A stretch of 22,301 bases of DNA, from NCBI GenBank assembly GCA_046081705.1, contig JBJTWK010000049.1, positions 1 through 22,301 of the forward strand. Reading direction: 5' to 3'. The stretch is from IMCC26256 sp046081705. Its GTDB lineage: Bacteria > Actinomycetota > Acidimicrobiia > IMCC26256. Under the pieces are notes generated by a model. It was not told the DNA's origin, made no database searches, and was given only the letters and a program-made list of their open reading frames with translations. The translations under genes were made by a program, and so were the position numbers. Within the stretch, counting starts at the first letter, position 1; each line of letters opens with the position of its first letter. Positions 13,535 through 21,474 of the stretch are shown here, piece after piece.

Positions 13535-14845
13535 GTGTCGGGTACAGGGCGGTGGCGGAACTGGGGGCGGAACCAGGAGTGCGCCCCGGTCGCGATCGAC
13601 GCGCCCTCGAGCGTGCTCGAGCTCCGCGAGGTGATCGGTGCGGCCTCTCGGGCGGGGCAGACCGTCCGGGTCGCGGCCACCGGCCACTCGTTCAGCGACA
13701 TCGTCTGCACCGACAGCCGCATGATCCGGCTCGAGGCGCTGAACCGGGTGATCGAGGTGGACCGTGCGGCGATGACGGCCACCGTCGAGGCGGGGATCCG
13801 GCTCTTCACCCTCAACGACGAGCTGGCGCGCCGGGGGCTGGCGCTCTCGAACCTCGGCGACATCGACCAGCAGACCCTCGCCGGGGCGCTCTCGACCGGC
13901 ACCCACGGGACGGCGGTGCGGTTCGGTCCGATCGCCTCGGCCGTCATCGGCCTCGAACTCGTCACGGCGGCCGGGGACGTCATCACCTGCTCGGCCGAGC
14001 AGGAGCCGGAGATCTTCGCCTGCGCCCGGGTGGGTCTCGGGGCCCTCGGGGTGATCACGAAGGTCACGCTGCAGTGCGAGCCCGCGTTCCGGATGCACAC
14101 GATCGAGGAGCCGTTCGGGTTCGACGAGGCGCTCGCGGCCTGGCCGGCGACCATCGCCGAGCACGACCACGTCGACGCCTACTGGTTCCCGCACTCGGAC
14201 GTCGTCACGGTCAAGCGTTCGAACCGCACCGATCGACCGATCCGGGTCAAGAGCCGGTACAAGCAGTGGCGCGATGACGTGCTCATCGGCAACTACGCGT
14301 TCGGTGCGCTCGCGGCCTACGGGCGGCGCCGCCCGTCGCAGGTGCCGTCGGTGTCCCGCAAGGTCGCGAGCGGCATGGGCCGCGTCGAGAAGGTCGACGT
14401 CTCGTACCGGGTGTTCTGCACGCCGCGCCTCATCCGCTTCGTCGAGATGGAGTACGCCCTGCCGCGGGCCGAGATGGCGACCACGCTGCGGCGCATCCGT
14501 GAGCTCATCGAGACCGAACGGCTCCAGGTCGACTTCCCGGTGGAGATCCGGGCGCTGCCGGCCGACGACATCCCGATGTCGATGGCCCACGGTCGGGAGA
14601 CCGCGTTCCTCGCCGTGCACGTGTCGACCGGCACGCCGTACGAGCGCTACTTCCGCGGCGTCGAGGCGATCATGGACGAGGTCGCCGGCCGGCCGCACTG
14701 GGGCAAGATGCACTACCAGACCGCCGAGAAGCTCGCGCCGCGCTACGCCGAGTGGGACCGCTTCCAGCACGTGCGCGCGACCCTCGACCCCGACGGCCGC
14801 TTCCGCAACGCCTATACGGACCGAGTGCTCGGCCCGATCGGTTGA
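13535..14845 (+). CDS. FAD-linked oxidase, aldonolactone oxidase/alditol oxidase type
   Basis: A 436-residue vanillyl-alcohol-oxidase-fold flavoprotein. Residues about 10-180 are the FAD-binding PCMH domain, with VAATGHSFSDI (H51, the usual site of covalent FAD attachment), then TLAGALSTGTHGTA (114-127). Residues about 190-430 are the D-arabinono-1,4-lactone-oxidase-type substrate domain. Near the C-terminus lies the characteristic HWGKMH (from 388), then RFQHVRATLDPDGRFRNAYT. The family oxidises sugar lactones (L-gulono-, D-arabinono-1,4-lactone) or alditols; the exact substrate cannot be told. GTG 13535 fits the protein start NWGRNQECAP and the upstream TAGGGT. The last 21 nt including the stop are part of a tandem 61-bp repeat. 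Confidence 0.88.
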   Translation: MSGTGRWRNWGRNQECAPVAIDAPSSVLELREVIGAASRAGQTVRVAATGHSFSDIVCTDSRMIRLEALNRVIEVDRAAMTATVEAGIRLFTLNDELARRGLALSNLGDIDQQTLAGALSTGTHGTAVRFGPIASAVIGLELVTAAGDVITCSAEQEPEIFACARVGLGALGVITKVTLQCEPAFRMHTIEEPFGFDEALAAWPATIAEHDHVDAYWFPHSDVVTVKRSNRTDRPIRVKSRYKQWRDDVLIGNYAFGALAAYGRRRPSQVPSVSRKVASGMGRVEKVDVSYRVFCTPRLIRFVEMEYALPRAEMATTLRRIRELIETERLQVDFPVEIRALPADDIPMSMAHGRETAFLAVHVSTGTPYERYFRGVEAIMDEVAGRPHWGKMHYQTAEKLAPRYAEWDRFQHVRATLDPDGRFRNAYTDRVLGPIG

Positions 14846-14970
14846 GGGTGTCGTGTGCGTGGGCCGGGTGTTCGGGGTGTGTGGTGTGCTCGGCCCGATC
14901 GGTTGAGGGTGTCGTGTGCGTGGGCCGGGTGTTCGGAGTATGCGGCGTCCTGCGGCCGATCGGGTCGTAG
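14825..14970 (+). repeat. 61-bp tandem repeat copying the FAD oxidase 3' end and stop
   Basis: Copy 1 (14825-14885) begins with the codons for Val-Leu-Gly-Pro-Ile-Gly-stop of the oxidase. Copy 2 (14886-14946) matches 57 of 61 bases, with the first 51 identical. A diverged partial third copy begins at 14947 and runs into the next promoter. The four differences between copies 1 and 2 fall at unit positions 52, 55, 58 and 61, exactly three apart. Confidence 0.9.
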
Positions 14971-14973
14971 GAT
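14968..14973 (+). promoter_or_regulatory. -10 hexamer TAGGAT for leaderless PH-domain gene
   Basis: TAGGAT ends 8 nt before the ATG at 14982. The sequence TAGGATCCGCGCC is shared with the region before the GTG at 741. Confidence 0.6.
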
Positions 14974-14981
14974 CCGCGCCC

Positions 14982-15644
14982 ATGGCGTACCCGGAGCACC
15001 TCATCCACGACGGTGAGACCGTCGCCCTCGATCTGAACCCGCACTGGTGGTACTTCATCCAGCACATCCTCGTGGGGTTCGGGATCCTCGGGCTCACGCT
15101 CATCGCGGCGTGGCTCGACGTGCGGATCATCAAGGAGGCCCTGAACTTCATCATCGGGGTCGGCCTCTTCGTCTGGGCCGCCTGGCTCGGCGTCCGGTTC
15201 ATGGCCTGGCGACGCACCTACTTCGTGGTCACCGATCGCCGGGTCATCTTCCGAACCGGGTTCATCTCGAAGCGCGGGGTCGAGATCCCGCTCGACCGCA
15301 TCACGAACATCGACTTCCAGCAGGGACCGCTCGAGCGCATCATCGGTGCCGGCGACCTCGACATCCAGTCCGCCGGCCGCGACGGCTCATCGCACTTCGA
15401 GGACGTGCGGCACCCGGACGCGGTCCAGCAGGAGATCTACCACCAGATCGAGAACCGGGAGCAGAGCCGGGCCGACCGCAACGCGTCGGCGATCGCGACG
15501 GCGATCGGGGCGGAGGGCGGCGTGGCGAGTTCGAGCGCCGACCCCACCGAGCAGTTGCGGCGACTCGCCGCGCTGCGCGACGAGGGTGTCATCACCGCCG
15601 AGGAGTTCGAGGCCAAGAAGGCCGATCTCCTCGGCCGGATGTAG
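14982..15644 (+). CDS. Membrane protein with bacterial PH (YdbS/DUF304-like) domain and SHOCT tail
   Basis: A 220-residue membrane protein. It has two hydrophobic segments (about 24-45 and 54-76), then a bacterial PH-like domain (about 78-155) beginning with the typical RRTYFVVTDRRVIFRTGF and followed by LDRITNIDFQQGPLERIIGAGDLDI. After a polar linker, a C-terminal SHOCT domain (187-220) reads LRRLAALRDEGVITAEEFEAKK. The role of such proteins is poorly known; SHOCT is thought to mediate oligomerisation or membrane-associated contacts. ATG 14982 is chosen from the TAGGAT 8 nt upstream and the first residues MAYPEHLIHDGE, typical of the family. The stop lies 6 bp from the convergent galactosidase gene. 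Confidence 0.85.
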   Translation: MAYPEHLIHDGETVALDLNPHWWYFIQHILVGFGILGLTLIAAWLDVRIIKEALNFIIGVGLFVWAAWLGVRFMAWRRTYFVVTDRRVIFRTGFISKRGVEIPLDRITNIDFQQGPLERIIGAGDLDIQSAGRDGSSHFEDVRHPDAVQQEIYHQIENREQSRADRNASAIATAIGAEGGVASSSADPTEQLRRLAALRDEGVITAEEFEAKKADLLGRM

Positions 15645-15650
15645 CGCCGG

Positions 15651-17480
15651 TCAGCGCACGGCGCGCGCGTCCCAGTCGAAGGTCACGGCCACGTCGCGCC
15701 CGTTGCGCGTCGTCCGCCAGTCGCGGGGGAGATCGGTCGGCCGGCTGAAGGCCTCCTCGACCGCGCACTCATCGGGGTGGTCGAAGAGGTCGATGACCCG
15801 CAGTGGGCCGCCCCAGCACCCGTCGGTGAATGCGGGGTCGCCCAGCACCGCGCGCTCCGCCGGCGCGAGCGCATCGAGATCGTCGGCGAGGAAGCACGGT
15901 CCGCCGCACAGCGCGGCGAGCGCGGCGAGCACACCCGCCTCCTCCGCCGAGTACCCGGCGGGGTCGGTGCCGTCGCCGCCCCAGGCCATGACGACGTCGG
16001 GATCGCAGTCGAACCACCGGCCGTGGAGACTCGACCGGGCGGCGACGTTCCGGGCCTGGGCCACGATGCCGAGGTACCCGGTCCAGTCCGGGGCGGGGTG
16101 CCCGAACTCCATGTGCACGCGGGGCATCGCGGTGTCGTGGCCGATGCGGTTGCCGTGGCAGCGGCCGACGGCCGGGAGCAGCGGCATCCCGCACCCCAGC
16201 ACGTAGCGGTCGTCCCCGAAGCCGTCGATGAACGCGGCGAGGCCGCGGCGGAGAGCCTCGGTGCCGGTCACGGCCGGGTCGTGCCGGACGCCCGTCTGGG
16301 CGGCGAAGTAGAGGAAGTCGAGTTTGACCATCTCGAAGCCCCAGCCCCGCACGGTCGCGCCGAGTTCCCGGAGGAACGCGACGACCTCGGGGTGCGTGGC
16401 GTCGAGGGCCCAGCGGTCGTGCCGGGGCTCCCGCAGCGGCGCGCCGGTCGTGGGGTCGGCGATGCACCACTCCGGGTGCTCGGTCCCGAGGCCGGGTGCG
16501 TCCGGCACCACCATGAACGGCGCGAGCCACAGTCCGGCGCGGCACCCGAGCGCGGCGAGGTCCCGCACGACCTCGCCCATGTCGTCGGGCCACCGTTCGT
16601 TCGCCCACCACCCGCCGTAGCACCGCTGCCAGCCGTCATCGATCTGCACGAGGTCGAAGCGCGGGTCGGCGATCGATGACCGCAGCGCCGCCGCGTTCGC
16701 GGTGACGTGCGCCGGATCGACCGTGAGGCCGAAGTGGTACCACGACTCCCAGCCCAGGATCGGTGCCCCGGTCCAACGCCGGGCCCCCATCGCGCGGCCG
16801 GTGGCGGCCGCGTCCGCCTCGATCGCGCCGTGGACGTCCGGCGCGGCGGCGAACACGATCGGCTCGTTCGTGACGGTGGTGCCGGCGGGGACGACGAGAC
16901 CGAGGTCGTCCGGGGTCCCCGGGACGTACCCCCACGTGCCCTCGATCGCGGGGAGGGGCGGGGCGCCGGCGCACTCGACCCGCAGGTGGCCCGCATCCCA
17001 TCCGATCGCGGTCACGAACCGCTCGGCGGTCCGCGCGGCCACCGTGAGCGCGCCGCGGTCGCCGACGAACGCGCTGCGCCAGAACGAGCGCCCGGCCCGC
17101 GCGGTCCGACGCACGCCGGCCCAGGCCCAGGAGTCGTACCCCTCGACGAGGCGGGTCGTCGCGTCGAGGTCGGTCGGGCCCTCGATCGTGAACCGGTCGA
17201 CGACCTCGTCGACCGACGCCGTGTAGGTGATCGTGGCGGCCACCGCGCCGCGCCCTGCGTCCTCGAGCGTGAGCTCGACGGCCGGAGCGGCGTCGAGTCC
17301 GCCGGCCCGTGCGGTGGGACCGTCGAGGTGCCAGGGCCCGGGCACGGGTTCGGCGAAGCCGTTCACCACGACGGCGGCGCGCAGCGGGCCGACCCGCATC
17401 CCGGTGGCCGGCCACTCGACGGACCAGGTGCCGTCGTCGTGCAGGGTGACGGTGACCGCGGGCGAGGTCAGCTCGGGCAT
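15651..17480 (-). CDS. Alpha-galactosidase, glycoside hydrolase family 36
   Basis: A 609-residue enzyme: N-terminal beta-sandwich (about 1-235), then a (beta/alpha)8 barrel (about 240-540), then a C-terminal beta domain. GH36 signatures are GWESWYHFG (243-251), VQIDDGWQ (278-285), LWLAPF (317-322), the nucleophile D388 in EMVKLDFLYFA and the acid/base D449 in CHGNRIGHDTA. There is no signal peptide, so it acts in the cytoplasm on imported alpha-galactosides such as melibiose or raffinose. Retention of both catalytic Asp residues and linkage to galK and galT favour true galactosidase activity. ATG 17480 lies 10 nt after the galK stop and has AGAGG upstream. The long open frame beyond it is antisense-like overlap with galK. 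Confidence 0.88.
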   Translation of the reverse strand: MPELTSPAVTVTLHDDGTWSVEWPATGMRVGPLRAAVVVNGFAEPVPGPWHLDGPTARAGGLDAAPAVELTLEDAGRGAVAATITYTASVDEVVDRFTIEGPTDLDATTRLVEGYDSWAWAGVRRTARAGRSFWRSAFVGDRGALTVAARTAERFVTAIGWDAGHLRVECAGAPPLPAIEGTWGYVPGTPDDLGLVVPAGTTVTNEPIVFAAAPDVHGAIEADAAATGRAMGARRWTGAPILGWESWYHFGLTVDPAHVTANAAALRSSIADPRFDLVQIDDGWQRCYGGWWANERWPDDMGEVVRDLAALGCRAGLWLAPFMVVPDAPGLGTEHPEWCIADPTTGAPLREPRHDRWALDATHPEVVAFLRELGATVRGWGFEMVKLDFLYFAAQTGVRHDPAVTGTEALRRGLAAFIDGFGDDRYVLGCGMPLLPAVGRCHGNRIGHDTAMPRVHMEFGHPAPDWTGYLGIVAQARNVAARSSLHGRWFDCDPDVVMAWGGDGTDPAGYSAEEAGVLAALAALCGGPCFLADDLDALAPAERAVLGDPAFTDGCWGGPLRVIDLFDHPDECAVEEAFSRPTDLPRDWRTTRNGRDVAVTFDWDARAVR

Positions 17481-17490
17481 CGGGGGCCTC

Positions 17491-18606
17491 TCAGCAGGGC
17501 GCCGCGCCGGACGCGGCCCGGACGACGAACGGACGGGGGGTGCGGCCGGTCGCGGCGGCGTACCGCTCGCCGGCGCGTGCCGCGATCGACGTGACCGCAT
17601 CGGGGTCCGTGATCGCGACGACGCAGCCGCCGAAGCCGGCCCCGGTGATGCGCGCGCCGTGGGCGCCGGCATCGACGAGCAGGTCGACGAGGGTGTCGAT
17701 CTCGGGACGCGAGACGCCGAAGTCGTCGCGCAGTGACGCGTGGCCCTCGAGGAGGAGTCGCCCCACCGTGGTCGGTGCGTCGGCGCGCAGCGCCGCGACG
17801 ACCGCGTCGACCCGCGCGATCTCCGCCACGACGTGCCGGGCGAACGGGTCGTCGGCGACCTGCTCGTTGCGGGCGTCACGCAGCGAACCGAGGCCGAGGC
17901 GACGCGCCGCGTCCTCGCAGGCGGCCCGGCGCTGCGCGTACTCGCTCCCGGCGAGCGTCCGCTCGATGCCGGAGTGCACGACGAGCACCGCGAGGTCATC
18001 GGGGATCGCCACCGGGTCGACGGCGAGGTTGCGGCAGTCGATGCGCAGCACGTGGCCGGCCAGGCCGAGCGCCGATGCGAGCTGGTCCATGGTGCCGACG
18101 GGGACCCCCGTCGCCTCGACCTCGACCTCCCGCGCGGCGAGCGCGAGCGCACGGCGATCGGGGTCGAGACCCCCGGCGACGCAGTGGGCGAGCACGAGCG
18201 CGACGCTGAGCGCGGCGCTCGACGAGAGGCCGCCACCGGCCGGCACCGTCGAGGTCACCGCGAGGTCGAGCGCGACCGGTGCGGCGCCCAACCCGACCGC
18301 CGCCTGCGCCGCCGCCGGGACGAAGGCGCCCCAGGCGGGTCCGGACGTCGTGCCCTCGGGTCCGCACTCGACGAGCCCGGGGATCTCGAGCGAGCGTGCG
18401 GTCGTGCGCCGGTCGGTGCGGAGCCGCCACGCGACGAGCGTGTCCCGGTCGATCGCGAGGGGCAGGACGACGCCGTCGTTGTAGTCGACGTGCTCACCGA
18501 TGAGGTTCACGCGCCCGGGGGCCCGCACAGCGGTGAGCGATGCGACCGGCGCGTCGAGCGCGCCGGCGAGTGCGGCGATGCGGTCGGGCGGGCGCGGGGC
18601 GGACAC
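17491..18606 (-). CDS. galK: Galactokinase
   Basis: A 371-residue GHMP kinase. It phosphorylates galactose to galactose-1-phosphate, the first step of the Leloir pathway. The galactokinase signature APGRVNLIGEHVDYNDG (29-45) holds R32 and the sugar-binding E38-D41. The ATP loop is PAGGGLSSSAAL (122-133), the catalytic Asp is D174 in VGTMDQ, and motif 3 is ITGAGFGGCVV (320-330). GTG 18606 has a TAGGCT hexamer 8 nt upstream, so galK and the galactosidase can be expressed apart from galT, which ends 35 bp upstream. In-frame sequence further upstream overlaps galT and is not kinase-like. Confidence 0.93.
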   Translation of the reverse strand: MSAPRPPDRIAALAGALDAPVASLTAVRAPGRVNLIGEHVDYNDGVVLPLAIDRDTLVAWRLRTDRRTTARSLEIPGLVECGPEGTTSGPAWGAFVPAAAQAAVGLGAAPVALDLAVTSTVPAGGGLSSSAALSVALVLAHCVAGGLDPDRRALALAAREVEVEATGVPVGTMDQLASALGLAGHVLRIDCRNLAVDPVAIPDDLAVLVVHSGIERTLAGSEYAQRRAACEDAARRLGLGSLRDARNEQVADDPFARHVVAEIARVDAVVAALRADAPTTVGRLLLEGHASLRDDFGVSRPEIDTLVDLLVDAGAHGARITGAGFGGCVVAITDPDAVTSIAARAGERYAAATGRTPRPFVVRAASGAAPC

Positions 18607-18614
18607 GACGCAGG

Positions 18615-18620
18615 AGCCTA
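18615..18620 (-). promoter_or_regulatory. -10 hexamer TAGGCT for leaderless galK
   Basis: On the minus strand TAGGCT ends 8 nt before the GTG at 18606, within the 35-bp galT-galK gap. It suggests an internal promoter in the operon. Confidence 0.5.
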
Positions 18621-18641
18621 CGCACGCGGCGTGCGCGCGCC

Positions 18642-19592
18642 TCAGGCCCCGCGCAGGTGGGCGGCCGCGGTCTCGGGGGTCACGGGGTTCTGGAGCGTGC
18701 CCGTGCCGACCTCGGCGGCGGCCACAAACCGGGCGACCCCGGCGGCCCGCAACGGCGGCGCGAAGTGCACGTGGAGGTGGTTGCCCGGGCCGGGGCCGGC
18801 GGGGTCGGTCTCCTGATGGATCCACATCATGTACGGGAACGGTGCGTCGAAGAGTCGGTCGTACCGTCCGACCACGTCGACGAGGGCCGCGGCGAGGCCG
18901 TCGCGGGACGCGTCGTCGAGGTCGGGGAGCGACCCGACGTGCTCCTGCGGCGCGAGCAGCAGCGCGTAGGGGTGGGCCGCGGCGTACGGCACGGTCGCCA
19001 CCCACCCGCTTGCGTCGCGCACGACGCGGGAGCCGTCGGCGCGGTCGGCTGACAGTTCCGAGCAGACCGCGCAGCCGTGAGCCGCAGCGACCTGCGCCTC
19101 TCGTCGCTGCACCGGCGTGATGAGGCCGAGCCCGTAGATCTGGCCGTGCGGGTGCGGGATCGTGGCGCCGACCTCGGCCCCCCGGTTCTCGAACACGAGC
19201 ACGGTGCGCACCTCCGGCCGGGCGAGCAGCACGGCGGTGCGCTCGGCCCAGAGGTCGACGACCCGGCGCACCCCGGCGGGGCCGATGGTGGCGAGCGAGC
19301 CGTCGTGCTCGGGTGAGTACAGGACGACCTCGGCCGCTCCCACACCGGGCGCGCGGGTGGTCCCGGTCTCGGCGAGCGCGTCGAGATCGATCGGCGCCCC
19401 CGGGGCGAGCGAGGGCCAGCGGTTCGTGAACGCGAACACGTCGTAAGCCGCGGGCGCCTCGAGGCCGCCGGGGCAGAACGGGCAGTCGGTCGTGGGGAGG
19501 TTCGGACGGCCCTGGCGGTGGCCGACGACGAGTACCCACTCGCGGGTGAGCGGATCGAGCCGGTACTCCGGTCCGGTCGGTGCGTCGGTCAT
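18642..19592 (-). CDS. galT: Galactose-1-phosphate uridylyltransferase
   Basis: A 316-residue HIT-superfamily enzyme. It exchanges galactose-1-phosphate with UDP-glucose to give UDP-galactose and glucose-1-phosphate. Seen: zinc-type Cys pair C37/C40 in TDCPFCPGG, FTNRWP (55-60), VFENRGAEVGATIPHPHGQIYG with the catalytic H147-x-H149-x-Q151, a second Cys pair C174/C177, and the NHLHVHFAPP segment near the end. ATG 19592 overlaps the stop of the upstream LLM oxidoreductase as ATGA, so the two are probably translated together. The following galK has its own promoter-like hexamer. No galE or mutarotase gene is in the window. Confidence 0.93.
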   Translation of the reverse strand: MTDAPTGPEYRLDPLTREWVLVVGHRQGRPNLPTTDCPFCPGGLEAPAAYDVFAFTNRWPSLAPGAPIDLDALAETGTTRAPGVGAAEVVLYSPEHDGSLATIGPAGVRRVVDLWAERTAVLLARPEVRTVLVFENRGAEVGATIPHPHGQIYGLGLITPVQRREAQVAAAHGCAVCSELSADRADGSRVVRDASGWVATVPYAAAHPYALLLAPQEHVGSLPDLDDASRDGLAAALVDVVGRYDRLFDAPFPYMMWIHQETDPAGPGPGNHLHVHFAPPLRAAGVARFVAAAEVGTGTLQNPVTPETAAAHLRGA

Positions 19593-20488
19593 GCGAAGGC
19601 CGGGAGCACCCGCTCGGCGAAGAACTCGAGTCCGTCGCGGTCGAAGGGGCTGCGCATCGTGAGGTTGAGTTGGTGCGCGCCGGCGTCGCGGTACTCACGG
19701 ACCCGGTCGATCATCGCCTGCTCGCTGCCCATGAGGACGCCGGGCCGCGCACCCTCCGCGATGGCGCCGAACTGGGCGACGAGATCCTCCTCGCTGCGGG
19801 CGAGGCCGACGTTGACGGTGCGCACGATCTCCGACGGGTCGCGTCCGAGGCGGGCGCAGTGCTCGTCGAGCACCCGACCCTTGTGGGCGAAGGTCTCGGG
19901 CGCGACGTACGGGATGTTCCAGCCGTCGGCGTGCTGGGCCGCGACGCGCAGCGTCACCTGCTCACCGCCCCCGCCGACCCAGATGGGCAGTCGGGTCTGG
20001 AGCGGCTTCGGGACGCACCGGGCCTCGGTGAGGGTGAAGAACTCGCCCTCGAAGTCGGCGACCTCCTCGGTGAGGAGCAACCGGATGCAGATGAGGGACT
20101 CCTCCATCATGCGCAACCGCTCGCCCGTGGACCCGAACGGGATGCCGTACGCGCGGTACTCGCGCTGGAGCCAGCCCCCGCCGATCCCGAGGGTGACGCG
20201 TCCCTCGGCGAGCTGGTCGAGCGTCGCCATCGCGTTGGCGAGCACGGCCGGGTGCCGGAACCCGGCGGAGTACACGAGGCTGCCGCAGCGCACCCGCGAG
20301 GTCGTCGCGGCGAGCGCCGCGTGCGAGACGACGGACTCGAGCCCGTCGGGGTCGCTCGTGCCGTCGGCCGCGTAGAAGTGGTCCCAGATGGAGATCCAGT
20401 CGAACCCGAGGGTCTCGATGCGGGTCCAGAGGTCGGTGAGCTCGGCGATCGAGGTCCGCTGCAGGCCCGTGTGCACGCCGAAGATCAC
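19589..20488 (-). CDS. LLM-class flavin/F420-dependent oxidoreductase (second of pair)
   Basis: A 299-residue luciferase-like monooxygenase-fold protein. Typical landmarks are SIWDHFYA, SRVRCGSLVYSAGFRHPAVLANAMATLD, the GRVTLGIGGGWLQREYRAYGIPF segment, RLRMMEESL and PKPLQTRLPIWVGGGGEQ. In actinobacteria many such proteins use coenzyme F420, but FMN use cannot be excluded. GTG 20488 overlaps the stop of the first LLM gene (GTGA), and its own stop overlaps the galT ATG. The two LLM proteins are clearly related to each other, suggesting an old tandem duplication. The substrate and any link to galactose are unknown. Confidence 0.85.
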   Translation of the reverse strand: MIFGVHTGLQRTSIAELTDLWTRIETLGFDWISIWDHFYAADGTSDPDGLESVVSHAALAATTSRVRCGSLVYSAGFRHPAVLANAMATLDQLAEGRVTLGIGGGWLQREYRAYGIPFGSTGERLRMMEESLICIRLLLTEEVADFEGEFFTLTEARCVPKPLQTRLPIWVGGGGEQVTLRVAAQHADGWNIPYVAPETFAHKGRVLDEHCARLGRDPSEIVRTVNVGLARSEEDLVAQFGAIAEGARPGVLMGSEQAMIDRVREYRDAGAHQLNLTMRSPFDRDGLEFFAERVLPAFA

Positions 20489-21420
20489 GGGCTCACCTCG
20501 GGGAGGACGCGGGCGGCGATGAGGTCGAGGTGGTCGAGGTCGTCGAGGTCGAGGACCTGCAGGTACACCCGCTGCGCGCCGGCGGCCCGGTAGGCCTCGA
20601 TCCGTTCGACGAGCGCGTCGGGGGTGCCGGCGAGGCCGTACGCACGCAGGCCGGCCGGGTCGTGGCCCGCCGCCGTCGCCCGGCGGTCCACCTCGGCGGC
20701 GTCCTCGCCGCACGCGACGCAGAGCGCGACGCTGCGCACCAGCGTGCCCGGGTCGCGATCGATCGACTGGCAGGCCGCATCGACGCGGGCCGACGCGGTG
20801 GTGAAGGTGTCGAGGTCGGCGAAGGGGAGGTTGAACTCCGCGGCGTGCCGGGCCGCGAGCGCCGGGGTGCGCTTCGTGCCGTACCCGCCCACGATCACCG
20901 GCGGGTGCGGACGCTGCACCGGCTTCGGCAGCGCGGGGGAGTCGATCACCGTGTGGCGGGTGCCCGAGTACGAGAACCGTTCGCCGATCGGGGTCGACCA
21001 CAGGCCGGTCACGATGGCGAGTTGCTCCTCGAGGTCGTCGAAGCGCTCACGCGTCGGGGGGAACGGGATGCCGTAGGCGGTGTGCTCGGCGTCGTACCAG
21101 CCGGTGCCGAGTCCGAGTTCGACCCGTCCTCCGCTCATCGCGTCGACTTGGGCGACCGTCACGGCGAGGACGCCCGGGTGTCGGAACGTGACCGGCGAGA
21201 CGAGGGTCCCCAGGCGGATGCGGGAGGTCTCCCGGGCCAACGCGGCGAGCGTGATCCATGCGTCCGAACCGCCGGGTCCGGGGTCCCGATCGCCCATGAG
21301 GAGGTAGTGGTCGCTGCGGAAGAACGCGTCGAAGCCGAGGGCCTCGGTGCGCCGGGCCACGGCGAGCAACTGGTCGTGGGTCGCGCCCTGCTGGGGCTCG
21401 GTGAAGATGCGCAGCAGCAT
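20485..21420 (-). CDS. LLM-class flavin/F420-dependent oxidoreductase (first of pair)
   Basis: A 311-residue LLM-fold protein with the same landmarks as the gene after it: FFRSDHYLLMG, SRIRLGTLVSPVTFRHPGVLAVTVAQVD, GRVELGLGTGWYDAEHTAYGIPFP, ERFDDLEEQL and PHPPVIVGGYGTKRTPALAA. Sequences of this kind fall among F420-dependent oxidoreductases, but the cofactor is inferred. ATG 21420 has TAGGGT 6 nt upstream and no ribosome-binding site, so this gene probably heads a leaderless operon: LLM-LLM-galT, possibly reading on into galK and the galactosidase. It diverges from the PAC2-family gene with only 54 bp between the start codons. Confidence 0.87.
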   Translation of the reverse strand: MLLRIFTEPQQGATHDQLLAVARRTEALGFDAFFRSDHYLLMGDRDPGPGGSDAWITLAALARETSRIRLGTLVSPVTFRHPGVLAVTVAQVDAMSGGRVELGLGTGWYDAEHTAYGIPFPPTRERFDDLEEQLAIVTGLWSTPIGERFSYSGTRHTVIDSPALPKPVQRPHPPVIVGGYGTKRTPALAARHAAEFNLPFADLDTFTTASARVDAACQSIDRDPGTLVRSVALCVACGEDAAEVDRRATAAGHDPAGLRAYGLAGTPDALVERIEAYRAAGAQRVYLQVLDLDDLDHLDLIAARVLPEVSP

Positions 21421-21426
21421 CCGCGC

Positions 21427-21432
21427 ACCCTA
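21427..21432 (-). promoter_or_regulatory. -10 hexamer TAGGGT for leaderless LLM-gal operon
   Basis: On the minus strand TAGGGT ends 6 nt before the ATG at 21420, with no room for a ribosome-binding site. Confidence 0.6.
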
Positions 21433-21462
21433 ACGGAAGGGGTCGCCGACGGATCGGCCGCC

Positions 21463-21468
21463 TAGGGT
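21463..21468 (+). promoter_or_regulatory. -10 hexamer TAGGGT for leaderless PAC2 gene
   Basis: TAGGGT ends 6 nt before the ATG at 21475. It lies back to back with the minus-strand hexamer at 21427-21432, so the -35 regions of the two promoters overlap. Confidence 0.6.
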
Positions 21469-21474
21469 GAGCTG

